64,000 bases of DNA from Biscogniauxia marginata (GCA_022695795.1 MU404174.1:60157-124156), one strand, 5' to 3'. Numbered from the stretch's first letter, positions 35,736 through 48,660 are shown. Notes: a model not told the origin generated them from the letters alone. Numbers and translations are program-made.

Positions 35736-38145
35736 TTAAAAATCCACAGCCTCCTGCTTGAAGTAAACAGGCGCCGAGACTGAGGAGCTGGTTCGATGAT
35801 GTTGAAATAACCGAGCAGGCTCAAGGACCGGCGAGGGTGCCGATAGAGATACAGGAGTTGTCGTTTCCCGCGGTGGAGCTCCATACCACTGTTCAGGATT
35901 CAGGAACGGGGATGGTGCGTTGTGAAAGGCCGGAGACTGTTGCAGCTGAGTTGTGGAGGACATGGCATCATCCTGCTGGTGCATGGAAATCTCGAGCGGC
36001 AAATGACTTAAAGAAGACGCGCGCTGAAAAGTAGTAGTCCTGAGCGCCAAGGTCAATTCATGAGTCCCTCATCCAAGGCAGACGGGAGGCCGGTGTGGGA
36101 TTCCCGACTTCTTAGATCCACACGGTCTGGACTGGAGAAACGAACCCGACACCAAAGTTGTTGGGCCCCGAAGAGCCAAGGGGTGGATAACCCGTCATCC
36201 CGGCCTCAAACGAGCCAAATTCATCGTGATCGCTATACGTGATGGAGCCTTCGCCGTAAGACGACGGCGCCGGGCTATATCCCCCGTAGGAAGGCGACGG
36301 AATGTTGAGATATTGCTGGCTCGGGAAAGGCGAGGAGAGTGTCAACGGACTGATAGCACTGCCAGGTTCGTTTTTGGGTGCTAGCATGGAAAGATCCTCG
36401 GTGCTCCAGCTGAACGTCGGGTGGTCGCCATATGGCAGGTACGAAGATGTTGGAGGTGGTGTCCCCTGCTGCATGTTGTCGCCCACGTAGAAGTTGGGTG
36501 GGTTGAACTGCGGGAATGACGGGGTGCGAGCTGGCTGCATCCAACCCATGCGAGAGCGGAAGGCGCTGATGGTATCGATGGGGTACTCCATAAGAGTCAA
36601 TGGCGTTTGCAAGTCGCCTTCGAGACTCCCGGAGACGTTGATCGACAGCAGTCGTCGTGCAATCTCTTCCACCGGGCCAATCGAGAGACTGCCGAAGTAC
36701 GCAGCGCCAATCTCTGGGAAAAGCCGCTCCATCATGATGGCAGCCGTATAGTAATGTGCGATGACGACCAATGCGCTCGGGGAAGTACCATTCTGCTTGA
36801 GGCACATGACGGGAAGCCAGAAGAGCCAGGTCCGAAGGGGCCGGAGCCTATCGAACTGTTCCTCAATAGACTGGATTGGGCTGACTTTGCGCGCTCCCTT
36901 GAGGAAAGACACCAGCTGCTGTATCAGCTGGGGGTCCTCCTTGTTCTGCTTCAGGTGAGCCTCGACCTTGGTCAATTGGTTGATGGTGCGCTGGAACGCC
37001 TCGAGGTCCTCCTTGCGCGGCTCGTGGGGCTTGTGGTCCGGACTCGGCGATGGCGGAGCAGTAGGGAACGTGCTACTTTCGGCAATGAACTCGCCAAATT
37101 GGGACTCGTGCTTCCATGGTTCCATTGCATCAATCACCTTTGCAGACCACTGTTAGACTGGTTCATTTCATACGTGCATAAGAATATCCTTACCGACGAG
37201 GTTCCTTGCATCAGCTGGGTCCAGCTTCGCCTATCAGGTGGACGAGTCAGTGGTGGTCGGTCGGGTACGTGCAGTCTATTGCTTACCAATCTGTAGCTTG
37301 CCACGAGAGCACAAGTGAGGCAGCCAGAATGGCATCAGAATTTTCTGGCGAGAACGATCCGATGGCCTCTTGTAATCCCTTGAACGCAATGCCGCGATGC
37401 TCATAGGCCATGCTGCCCACGTGCGGGCAGTTGGTCAAGAAAGCGATGTGCTCGGCCGAAAATGCAAGTAGCGAGTGCATGACATAGCCATAGGTCGCAC
37501 TAATCTTGAGGATGCTGTAGGAAGAATTAGCACAGACATCGTAAAGATCGAGGACCGAGACATACGTAGGAATCTGGCGAGTCCACAGGGTGAAACCATT
37601 GGCGTCGATAGCGTTCATCTCATTGCAGATTGCAGCGACGTGGAAAATCAACCGAAGGTCCTCGACGGAGTAGTACTGAGGCATGGGTGCAGGGTAAATG
37701 TTGAGGCTCGGGAAGGGGAACATCCCGGTGCGTTGCCACTGCTCGATAGCCGCCTCGATCTCCGGAGTCCACATGAGATCAGGCTTATCCGGAGTAGCCG
37801 CCCTCTCGTCAGGGACGGGCACATCGTTGTACGGGCATCGAACCTTATGCTTCGTACAGTTGCGGCTGGGAGGAGGTTAGCAAGCACGATACTGCTGTAT
37901 TTAAGTGATTCTTCACAAACCATTGAGGGAAGTTCTCATCGCATCGGATGTGTCGACGTTTACTAGAGACAGAGTCAGTGACTGGATCTCCAACCAGGTC
38001 TCCGCGAAGAAATTGCGCACCAGTTATCACAGCCCTTGCGCGACTTGGTGTGACTAGAAATAACAATTAGCATGCCAGGTCTGGATACATATGATACTCA
38101 ATAAACTCACCTGCGTCGTGGGGGACCACCGCCTGGGCCAGCCAT
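35736..38145 (-). CDS. Zn2Cys6 fungal transcription factor
   Basis: Nuclear DNA-binding regulator with an N-terminal binuclear zinc cluster; targets unknown. Preferred model: complement(join(35736..36023,36124..37137,37194..37230,37287..37865,37921..37962,38021..38053,38111..38145)), 675 aa. Three tiny exons rebuild the zinc cluster exactly: Cys20, 23, 30, 37, 40 and 47 (CDNCKRRHIRC, then CRNCTKHKVRC), the canonical spacing, preceded by RRSHTKSRKG. Exon 4 holds a fungal transcription-factor middle domain (MPQYYSVEDLRLIFHVAAIC, SYSILKISATYGYVMHSLLA). The 37-nt exon gives DWRSWTQLMQG. The tail is Ser/Pro/Tyr/Gln-rich, as in activation domains. The last intron (36024-36123) is less certain. Without it the protein stops at 36112 (583 aa); with it a clean 95-codon frame ending YFKQEAVDF is added. 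The RRSHTKSRKGC start resembles Upc2-type sterol regulators, but that is only a family-level hint. Confidence 0.93.
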
Positions 38146-41100
38146 TGGAAAAGCTGTAGAGAATTTAGATGAACGAAAGAACTGAGACATCGCATATTAG
38201 TATACATATACGTAAAGTCTCGGGGTGGACAAGCAGCCCGGATATGGCGGAGGAGCAAGTCAAAAAGTCAAAACATACATAAAATTATATAGCACGAAGA
38301 TCGTGCCGGGTAGAAAGCGAGCGAGGGGTGTCTTTTTTGGAGCGGGGCTTTTGCAGATCTTTCTAGACGATAAGTTGATGTAAATCTAATGTCTGATAAT
38401 CAAGGGCAAAACTAGACTACCAAGACATAGGTCGTCTACTGTATCTCTCCTGTTGATATCTGATGGGGGATGCCGGAGGGTGGTGAAGGTCGGCGAGGAG
38501 GGTAAGACACAAGAGGGTTTTGGCGTCGTTGATAAATCTGAGCTTGTCTCTTCTCTTTTTGGGCGTGTTCCCTTTCCAAGTGTTTTAAGCGATTGAATAT
38601 CTTCTTGAAACCCGGAGTAACAAGTCAACAAAGGCAGATGGACTCCTAGCAGACAGAGGGCGTTGTCATGGGCGGCTATTCAGCGACTGATATATAGTCC
38701 CGGACCGGGCAGCTGGACAGCGGGTTTATGGGCCTGGGCGATGATGACAATGCGTGCGTGGCGAGAGAGTCGATTCACGATTGAGGATAAGTACTTTCGA
38801 GTCCAAATCTCCAAAACACAAAAAAAGGAAAAAGCGAATGACAGGAGTCAACGAGGACTTCCTAGGGGTGATGAGGCTAAAGCGAGTGTGTGGTGAGGTG
38901 GTGCAGTTACAGCGCCGAGATGGATGTGGATGTTGGATGAGACTAATGAAGGGTTGGAGAAAACCAACGGGGGACCAGAGGGTGGTTAAATAAAACAGGA
39001 GACTTTAGACTGGTAGACGCGGACGGGCTGTACAGACACTGTACACTGTGTGTGTGCCGGCGCCAGGCCGACTTTCCGCAAGGGGAAAATAGCATGGGGG
39101 GGTGTGGCCGTGGGAGAGAGGAGAGGAGAGGACAGGCGAGAGAGACCTGCGGAGTACTACACCGTTACGTCGGAGACAGAGGATGGGCAGGAACCCATGT
39201 ATCCCATGTATTACACACATATTCACTTAACCGGTGCTACTAAAGCTACAACGCTACCTATGCACAAAAACAAGAGCTGCGCTAAAATTCCCAGGGTGCT
39301 TTCCACCAAGTCGTCCACCTCGCCCAGCAAAAACCAGCCAAGGGGGGCCCGGCTTCTTGGGAGCTGTCTGTGGCCTGTGCTAGGTAAGTCTACACATGCA
39401 TCTTTAATCCACCGGGGCCCTGCCCTACTCGGGGCCATTTTTACTTATTACTTGTCCGTCCTGTGTAGAGAAGAGGTACAGGCACAGGCGTAGGCGTGTG
39501 CGTGTGTGCTGTGCGCGCCTGTGTGATGATGGCACGCCTCATTGCCGCGAGCAGTCCCATACCGTTGATCTCGAATCCTTGTCATCAGTAGATCGGATAT
39601 AAGGCAGCAAAGTTCTTGCTTGTGGCTTTACTTAGTCCTCTCTCAGTCTAGGACCATAGAGGCGAAGCCACCTGCTCGGCCCCATCGGATTGGATCCTCT
39701 CTGCACAAGATACATGTACCGTAGATGGATGGATGGAGGTCAGCAATGATGGTATACTATGTATGCATGTAGTACACTACCTAAAATCCTCTCATGCACC
39801 CTCGGTCGGCCGGTCGTTCGTCGCTTGCCGTGGCAATCGAGCAGCAACAGTATTGACAGACAGAGGCCAGCGTGTGATGCCGCCTCTGGCCGGGCTATAA
39901 TCCCATTCACATTCACATCGCCAACTCCACTACAGGCCGGGACCAAGATTTCATCACGTACCTACATCGTACTATGTCTGCAGTAGTCAGGGCAGCGGGA
40001 TCTGGCGAGATGGCCTGGCTCTATTTTCTTTACGTTACCTCGAGCCGGCCAACGAGCAATGGGCAGCGTGCGATAACCCGTCGGACCTCTACTGAGTAGA
40101 CATGTCAGCGCAGAGGGGGGCTGTGAAGTGGCCTGGCCCCACCTGGACTGCTGCACAAGGAACTGATATTGTCATGCGAAAAACGTCCAGTAAACTCGGG
40201 AGTTCAGGATCTTGCAGGCATAAGACGGCCTGATCGCAATTGGCGGGCTGGCGCCGACCTTTGGACGATGCGGTATATGCATTTGCCCCTATAACTGCAA
40301 GCCAGCGGCCTTGAGTGAAGAGTAAGACTAATAAGAATATGAGGCAGAAGGACTTTCAGGCTGTGCGCCACCTGATACAATGCGTCTTAACAACTGTGCT
40401 AGCGAGCGATTTAAGTATGGTGTGGTAGCATGCATCATTAGGGGAGACCAGTGCAAAAGTACCTATTGTACGTACAAGTATGTAGTGTAGAACCAGGGCG
40501 AAGGAATTGATGCCTGGTCTGAAGGAAGTCGTCCAGAGATCCGAAGCCACATCCACAACCAGAGAGACATGTCGAATCGCGGAATAACATGATGCATATC
40601 TATCTGCATAGAGATGCTTCAGATCTCGCTCGCCCTTGCAACTTTCCCATGTGGGCTATCGGCACCCACTATTACCTATAGACATAAGACGAGCCGAGAG
40701 CCCTACGGCAGTAAAACATAAACACAATAATTGAAACCAAGAAAGATTAATATATGAAGCACTCTAGTCGAAACCAAGGATGAGAACTTTCAAGTTTCTA
40801 TGTAATTGCGTGGGCTATGGCTACTTGAGCCACCGACACAGTAATAAGTTGATTTTATATGCCAGGTTAGTTGGCCTGAATTAGTTGTTTACTTCAAACC
40901 CGCCATCGATCTATAGATATTTCTTGAATGCGTGGACATTAAGCCATCCCCCTTTTTTTCGTCTTACCTGTGAATATGAGAGTAGTTAGTTATATTTTAC
41001 AACTAATAGCTAGGTATGCGACTCATTCTCCTTGGCAGAGGAGTCTTATAAGGCACACTAAGCGATCAAGAAAGACTGCCGTTTAGGGGTAGCGCAGAAA

Positions 41101-43468
41101 ACTAAAGAAACACCTGAGCGGGAACAAGTGGTTTCAGGTGGCAGGGGTATTGGCACCGCTGTTCCGTTAAGAGACTTGATATGCTTTTTTGCATATGACT
41201 GTAAAGTGACGTTCAAAGGGGGGGGGGTAGATCTCATGGAGTTACCAAAGAAGAGTAATATAGGCGGCTTTAACACGTGTATAACCACCATTTCTATGTG
41301 CAAAAATAGATATCTTGCTCATGAACATCGACGTCGAACGAGGGTAGAACGATGACGAGGAATCATCGTCAGGTTAGTTTTGCCAGCTTTCTGACATGCT
41401 CGCTTAATCGCATTCCACGATCGCCACCCCTCTACTCCGCATCCCGAAGAAAAGCCTAGGGAGACGAGTGACTTGTTATGGAAGACCCTACCTAAAACGT
41501 AAACATGCCCGAGTTTGTTGTCATGGGAGAGAAAAGAGTATGTAGGTGAAGGTCATTAACAATATAAGAGGGGAAAAGAAACGATTACTCTACCGGCACA
41601 GGCATAACGGTAGATAGTGTCTTTCTAGAGGTCCATTGTTCTAAACAGCTTCTTGGCCTTCGCTGCCTCGGCTGTCTCAACAGATGAGAAAGTTATGAAT
41701 AATGAAGTTAAAACACTGAATCAGGACAGAAGCTTGGCCCGAGGCTACCTAACCAAAAGGACCTAGCGCGTGCATGATGTTCTGTGACCATCACAGAAGA
41801 GGCATCACTCGAACGTCATTCCGAAAGTCAAAAACTCTCAGCTGGGGCGAGCTTAAAAACCTACCTAGTCTCCCACTCCACAAAGCTGGCCCGACATCCA
41901 CCCAATGGTCACTCCATCCCCACTTATACTCATGAGTTCACACAGGCTTTGAGGTTATCTCACCATCTCAAACTTACCAAAGGCCTGGGTGGAAATCAGG
42001 TTACCTTGCGGCGAGAATACGTTATTCCTGTCTCTCCAGGCAGCCCGTCTCCTCGCGGACGTTCCGTGTAGAAAACTACATATTGCTATTTAGGGGAATG
42101 GTGGCACACATGGAAACGCATGACTAGAGAAATAAAAATAAAAATAAAAATAAGGTCATTGGGCTACTATACTATATTCATGGTTCTAGTGAATAAGATC
42201 TTGCGCCAGCGGAGATTTATGATGCCATTGCCTTGTTCTTAGCCAAGGTCCACTTATACCGAGCTAGCACACACTGCACTGTGCTGTGACTAGCAGATCA
42301 CCTTGAGTCAATATAAGGTATACATATACCCTATACAACACCTGCCTGCTCTACAGTAGTGCTTTCCATACCTACAGGTTTACTCACATGTATGGTGCAT
42401 ATGTAGCAAGGCTAGGTAGGCTCTGGTTTGCGTCAACGGTTTTCTGCATGCGATTGGCCATACAGGCTCAATGCAATTCGCTGGGAATTCCATTATCACT
42501 GCTGCCATGGGAAAATCTCACAAGGGTATTCTGCAAAAGCCGATCTGATGCTCGGTGCTGTCCAGGCGAGCTGCTCGATGTGGTTGGCTGAAACCAGCAG
42601 ATTCTCGTGTCCATTTTTGGCGCGCATGCGAAAAGTGGGCATCAGATCCCATCATCCCAGATAGACTCGCAGCGCAACGTGCCGTTTGCCTGTCTCGGTC
42701 TCTGATATGATTGGCATGGCGGCCGACATGGAGCCCTGGGGGGGGCGCCACCCCTGGCGTGTCCAAGTTGGCCCTTTAGGGGCCCTTCATGCTCTTGACG
42801 TAACGGGCGCGTGGGGAGACGCTGTTAGAGCGGCTCGGTCAACGGCGTGCAAGCAATAAGTAGTAATAAATCTCCAAATCACCCAGTTGACTCGGATTTT
42901 ACTACTGCTCACGTCAATCGATGATCTCAACCGCACAGGGCTGCACAGCCACTGACTCGTTGAAGTCTTATCCCGAAAACCCTGACCGAATATGCAATAC
43001 GTACCGTCTTTGGCGTTACCAGACGCAACGCAATCCCGTTCGGTACCTGACTTGCTAGCTCAACCGCCCCAAGTACCGACGTTGGAGCCGCCTCAGCCCC
43101 TCAACCTTGACGTTGAAGGGGGTTGCGCCGGGCTTATTGTGATACTGCGATAACACACATTAGTCGTGGTTATGGTCATTAATTAGCCTTGGGCTGTATC
43201 CAAAGGGACTAGGTAACTATACCACGGTGTGATGCGCCGTTCGTGATGCTACCTTCGACAACCACATCGTCCGAGTGCCCAAGTGCTTGTGACATCTTTG
43301 CGACAAGTCACACACACATACACGCACATAGACATTCTCTCTCATCTCGTAGATGACACTTTGGCTACTACACGGACCTCGACCTATGACATGGTCTCGT
43401 GGAGTCGACCTGAGATGAGACAAGTCTTGCCTTGCCGCTACCTAAGGAAGATGATGCTTGATAGTTCC
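38146..43468. other. Gene-poor interval, part 1
   Basis: The first kilobase or so should hold the promoter and leader of the Zn2Cys6 gene. Beyond that no frame has recognisable protein features. There are scattered simple repeats, for example (AAAAAT)n at 42130-42153, and a G10 tract near 41219-41228. No tRNA or rRNA was recognised. Confidence 0.5.
42130..42153. repeat. (AAATAA)n A-rich tandem
   Basis: Four imperfect copies of a 6-bp AAATAA unit. Confidence 0.7.
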
Positions 43469-43503
43469 TTGGGTTAGGTTGGGTTAGGTAGGGTTAGGTA
43501 GGC
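43469..43503. repeat. Telomere-like 10-bp tandem repeat
   Basis: Three tandem copies of GGGTTAGGTW (GGGTTAGGTT, GGGTTAGGTA, GGGTTAGGTA) with partial flanking units. Each contains GGGTTAG, the core of the common fungal telomere repeat TTAGGG, but the period is 10, not 6. A further TTAGGTTAGGTAGG lies at about 43588-43601. Confidence 0.8.
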
Positions 43504-43795
43504 TATGCGGAGAATTACCTACAGGTCTAGTAAATTGCATTACCTAATCCTCGCTGGGAGTTACGGATGGTTGCTTGTGCACGTTCTTAGGTTAGGTAGG
43601 CGCAGGGTCTGTGTGCTTTTTTTTTTCTGCATTCTTTCCTTTTCTCTTCCCATGGGTTTTATTAGGTAATGACGGGTGTTCACCAGATTCATTCCTAGTA
43701 GTCGGCCGGCGTTAGTGCTGGGATGGTTTCACAAGGCTATACCCACCTTGGTCTAGACTGAGTCTGGGGTCCTGCTAGCTTGTTTCTATTTTCGA

Positions 43796-43863
43796 GCCCA
43801 CCCAAGACCACCCCCAAGACCACCCCCAAGCCCACGACACCCACCAAACCCACCAAACCCACC
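43796..43863. repeat. CCAAGACCACCC tandem / CCACCAAAC tract
   Basis: Two perfect tandem copies of CCAAGACCACCC (43802-43825) followed by degenerate CCCACCAAA units. In one frame this would read as a Pro/Thr/Lys repeat, but no convincing gene surrounds it. Confidence 0.65.
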
Positions 43864-44291
43864 GTCGGTCCACCAATTCAAGGTCCAATGGATCTCGCCA
43901 AAACTTTTCTATCTCCCCGACACCAGTTTTTCTATCCCATTCTGCTTTTACTTAAACAGCGACATGATCAGCAGTCCAGTCCAGGTTCAAATAATTTGCC
44001 AAGACTAAGAACCGCGATCGATGCAAGCGACTAGCGCGTCTATGGGGAAATGCCTTTTCGTCTGATTCCTTTAACCGTTATAGTAAATCGCGCTTCTCAC
44101 TCCAGATACAACGTTTCATGATCTTCGCCCGCTTCAAAGAGAAAATCCTCCGAGCTTCACTAGACGCATAAAAGTTCCAACCTTTCTTCTAACGTCATCA
44201 ACTGCGACGCAATCCCTCGTTCGTTGACCAGTCCGAGCGCAAGTCAATAGGCTAATACACACCAGCTATGTATCGCATTGTCGGCTCATGT

Positions 44292-44320
44292 TGCTGCTGC
44301 TGCTGCTGCTGCTGCTGGCG
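44292..44320. repeat. (TGC)n microsatellite
   Basis: Nine to ten TGC units. On the minus strand they encode a Ser run in an unassigned 126-codon frame. Confidence 0.85.
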
Positions 44321-47300
44321 GTCAGCTGCAGAACTGACCCTCTAGATAGACGATCTGTATTGCCTGCCGGAGATGTGGTTTGAAAGTTGGAAGACTCCTT
44401 GCTAGCGACCGCATGATCGAGCTCCACCTCCACTAGCTGCGCTGCGGTCTTGGTTTGTTGCTTCGGACGATTACTGCCACTAACATGAATAACCTTCTCC
44501 TCGGCGGAAGATACCCCGATAGACCTCTGGCTCAGGACCAAGTCCAAGTCTAACGAGATGGTATCTCTAGTCAACCACACTCCCATCCCTACCCTGGGCC
44601 AACAATCATTGCCCACCGTCACACAAGCTGAGGTCTTGCTTCCCATCTCTCAGCATCCTCTTCCTGCCACGTCTCGTAGGCTTGTGCTATCATCCCCAGG
44701 GCATTGGTAGATGCTGCCGCGTCCCGTCTATCACAAGAACACATGAGAAAGCGGTGAGCGAATTACTTGCAGGGCCGTCGAACTGCATTTCGGCCTTTGG
44801 GTGGTTGAACTCAACTGTCGTACCTCAGTACGTGCATTGGGGAGCATGCAGGTTCCCAATAGGCAAGGACCTCTAGGGGACCTTCTAGCCTTAGGTTAGC
44901 ATTCTGTGTCTCTCTCCTCATTCCTCACTTCCATGAGTCGATGGGGTCCTGTCACACGCCGAACACAGACGCCAGCACAGACTTAGGCAAGTAGCTTTTT
45001 TGCCTACAAAGCACGATGTGACGCGACACTCTGGGAGTGTTAGGAACTTTGGAGGGGTCTATCTTCCCAGTCCCGATTCGTGAGATCAGGCCCGAATCGC
45101 TCTAGCGGGTCTGGGCATGCAGAAGCCATAGAACGTCTAAGAACGACTAGAAAACGGCGTGGGATGCAATGCCGCCCTGCCAGTTCACCATGACGACAGT
45201 GATGCAAGGAGCCGATTTGCTGGGAAACCTTCTTGCTACCTATATTTAGACATGATTCTAACCCCAATAGGCTCAAGCACCTCGCAGCTAACCATGTGAC
45301 CACACAGCATGAGTCTGGTGGAGATCAGCCCAGATAGCCAGATAGCCGGCCCCGAAGGCCCCGGCATCATCACCACTTTTCTAGCTTTTGATTTGAAATC
45401 GCCATCCGTGCCAAGCTTCGTTGTCGGCCGATGACCACAGAAAAGTCTCGTTAGGGTTCACCCTGCCCCATTTTTCTTTGCGCCCGACAGGATTCGGCTT
45501 TGCTTCCGGGCAGGCGAACATCTAGTAGTATTAGTTGCATGCCTCGGTAGATAGACACACGCTGGATTATAGGGAACATCCCCGGACCTCTTCCACCGGT
45601 CAATCTGTTACTTCTACCAAGTACTTCACCGATTTAATCTAGAGGGGAGAGGAGCAAGATGCTTTGCTTATTTTATATTCAAACAGAGAAACGCAGACAG
45701 AACGCCATGACGCAGTTTGTCTGCAGTACAAAGTGATGGAGTCCCATGCGAGACAATTCATCCTCGATCAGACTTCGCTTCCTGAGAGGCTAGCACACCG
45801 CAAGAGGATTGTAAGTCATCACTTGGGATCCGGTGGCACGATCTTCTCCGGGCTGCTGTGTGTGAAGAAGTTCTACACTGATTACAATAACTATTCCCCC
45901 CATCTCATTAGTTTTCACCCTACGGTTTATACTAAGAAAGTCGTGCGACGGCTAGAAAGCACTGCCCCCAATTTATTAATTCAGCTGAAAGCAATTCTGC
46001 AAGCTAGTTAAACCGGCGCCCTACATGTGCACGACAGAAAGTCGTTGAATGGACTTACTTAAACATAGTCCCACTTGCAATGGCCTCTAGCTCGCGTGGT
46101 GGGATGCTAGATCCTCGATGTTGCTTGGCGAGTCACAAGCACCATACCTTTGTTATTATCCTTGGCATCAAACCACATATCCACGCGCATTAGCCATCTG
46201 TTTAGCGACGAATTCGCCTCACACGCGCCACATTCTCACCCATAGACCGGGTGTATTATATCTCGAGTCTTATCAGGGTAACGGTCCATCCGGAGGCATA
46301 TGATAACCACGAACACTTTAATGTAACATTTTTCTTTCTTACCGCCTTATCGCCTCCACGATAAATTACCATGTGCAACTACACGACCGACCGCACCATA
46401 CCGCCTGTCGGGTTAGCCTATCTGATGTATCATGTCTCTTAGGACGAAGCTCGACCAAACCCCGAGGTTGATATCTTGAAATGAGCTCTCCCCATATGTC
46501 GCGCCGTAAGCCGTAAACAGTAATCAAAAAGCGTGATAACCGCCCGAATGACAGATACATAATTCTTCATTCACTCATACGTGGCAGATTGGGCTCTAGC
46601 TCTCTATTAATTAATATCTCGACATTAATAAAGATAGACTCCCATTTAATGTGATCGATCCTCACTTTCATTTTTCTGTTTTGCATTATATTGTGATTGC
46701 AGGAAACATCGACACCACAACCTTGCCCTACGTATGTATCATAGATGACAGCTCGCAATATGGCGATCATGTCCAGGTAAACATGTGATCTTCATGCAGG
46801 TGACTAGAGTCTTTTCTATGTCCGCGGCCAATTCATGGTGATACATAAGCTTAGCATAGACTTCATGCCCGATTCTTCACAAAACTTCATTGGACGAGAA
46901 ATATAATTTCATATAGATGCAGACGGTCTACATAACAACAATCTCTGCCCACATCGTCAGCTGCTAGACTTGAGGCGCGAGGCGCTCAAACTACATATGA
47001 TTCTACACTAAATTGTATTACACCGTGGAGTTTTGTGGGGACTATCATTATAGCATCAAACAATACCTTACAGAGTTCGAGTCGGCATCATCCGGGGGAG
47101 AGATCCACGCTTCCATTCACTTGTCTGGCCGGTCAGAATCTTCTAGCTCCGCCGGTGTCTTCCGTTTCACCCGGTCCTGGGTGATTTGGACCATCCCAAT
47201 CAATGCTTGATTAGGAACAGCATGAGGACTTTTTTCTTTTGTCCTTCAGAGTCGACAGCGGCCTTGATGCAGGAGGCGTTGACATCGCGATGGATCTTTT

Positions 47301-48480
47301 TCTCGTCCCGCCAGGCCGGCACGGATCCTCTGGGAGCCTCTGAACCTGGGCTGCCTCACGCCTCCATAGCCCCTCCATACACAGTTATTACTCGGCTCCA
47401 TCTATCGTACGTTGCGGGTTATGTCAGATCTTAATTTGGTCTTATTTTTCTATGGCCAAGACAAAGCTTGCTTCTTTTCTGCATGCAGCGCTGGCTGTCA
47501 TGTCATAGCTTCCATTCCACCAAGTAGGTACGTAGTTCTACTTTGTTTGTCTCGTGGCTCGTGCTCCATGCCATTAGAAACATTACAGGTTGATCAAGAT
47601 GACGGTGAAGGTGAGGGACGATTAGAAGAACAAAACTCAATGGTCTAGAAGGGCTGATCATCTTGATAGAGCCACGCCTGGACCCAGGTACTTGCTATAG
47701 ACTCTCATATACTTTGTCCTGCACTTCGGGGCTTGAGCGGTATGTATGCAATATAATTAATTACCTCCTCTAACTTCAATTTACTTAAGAGAGGACCCCT
47801 GAGGCATTGCCGGCTGAGGTACTTGGGTTCCCCATCACGCTCACGTTACTTACATCTCGATCTATAGACTAACATATAAACCCTAGCGCGTGGCAATAAG
47901 GGATTCGCTCCCCTGAGGTGAGATCGCCGGCCTCACTACTGTATATCACCCCCCCCCCCCCGGCACGGTGATATCGAAAATCGCGAAATCGCGAGAATAT
48001 TATTGATGGACCCACGAGGCATATACACGTTTTATCAATAACACACTTCCTCGAGAAGTCAAGTACAAAGCTCGGTAACACCGTGTGAGAATCAACCTAC
48101 CAAGCCTTGTGGCCGGCACATGGGGAGTTTATCTCCCTTCTTGATCTGTCTCTCTTTCTCTCTCTGCTTGACCGATCTTCATAGGGCTTCGCCGCTGCCC
48201 CAGGAAGAGTCGAGCTTCGGAGAATAATGTAGTGTTCACGATCGGCAGCGAGGATGGTGTGTTCTGTGCTTCCCGCTTGTGACTAAGCATATCGACAACC
48301 AACCGGTACCTCGTCCGGCACGGCGAATCAGATCAACGTTGTGCTTCCAAAGGGGGGTCAGTCCTCCAGAGCCCGTTGAGATTTGGTTCCCCTTGGCAGA
48401 CAGGGCCATATATGATGGACATATGATTCTCCAGCAATTTATGTAACTTAGGTAACTGAGCGGCACTCACTGGCTCGATG

Positions 48481-48660
48481 TATTTAGCCCTTTGCATGTT
48501 GAGTTGTTCTGGCCCTGGGGATTGAACAAATAATCTCCCTTCTCAGCCCTATCGCCTTGGGCCCAATGCACGCTGGAGTATAGCACAGTCTACGTGGCCA
48601 AGACCAGAGAGACCCAACCGAGCGGCCGGGGTTCGTTGTCACCATTAAACTATATCGAAG
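48481..48660 (-). mobile_element. Candidate tRNA-related (SINE-like) element with Pol III box motifs
   Basis: On the minus strand, TAGTTTAATGGTGAC (48638-48652) resembles the D-arm/A-box of tRNA-Asp-type genes, and TGTTCAATCCCC (48517-48528) resembles a T-arm/B-box. They are about 120 bp apart, too far for a normal tRNA, and no acceptor stem pairs, so it is not a tRNA gene. A decayed tRNA-derived retroposon is one reading; chance is the other. No target-site duplication or A-rich tail was identified. Confidence 0.25.

Larger units (their letters stand above)
43504..48480. other. Gene-poor interval, part 2
   Basis: No gene is supported. The longest frames are 44266-44646 minus (126 codons; Ser run from a TGC repeat) and 45664-46011 plus (115 codons); neither has a domain. 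It holds a CCACCC-rich repeat (43796-43863), a (TGC)n tract (44292-44320) and a C14 run near 47948-47961. Confidence 0.45.

Noticed and set aside
28297..38145. Secondary-metabolite gene cluster around the P450 and the Zn2Cys6 factor
   Set aside because: No backbone synthase, cyclase, transferase or transporter lies in the window, and the neighbours are an F-box gene and non-coding DNA.
47880..47965. tRNA gene on the minus strand
   Set aside because: The acceptor-like pairing spans only about 59 nt, the T-loop departs from consensus and no anticodon arm can be placed. Kept only as a weak tRNA-like finding.
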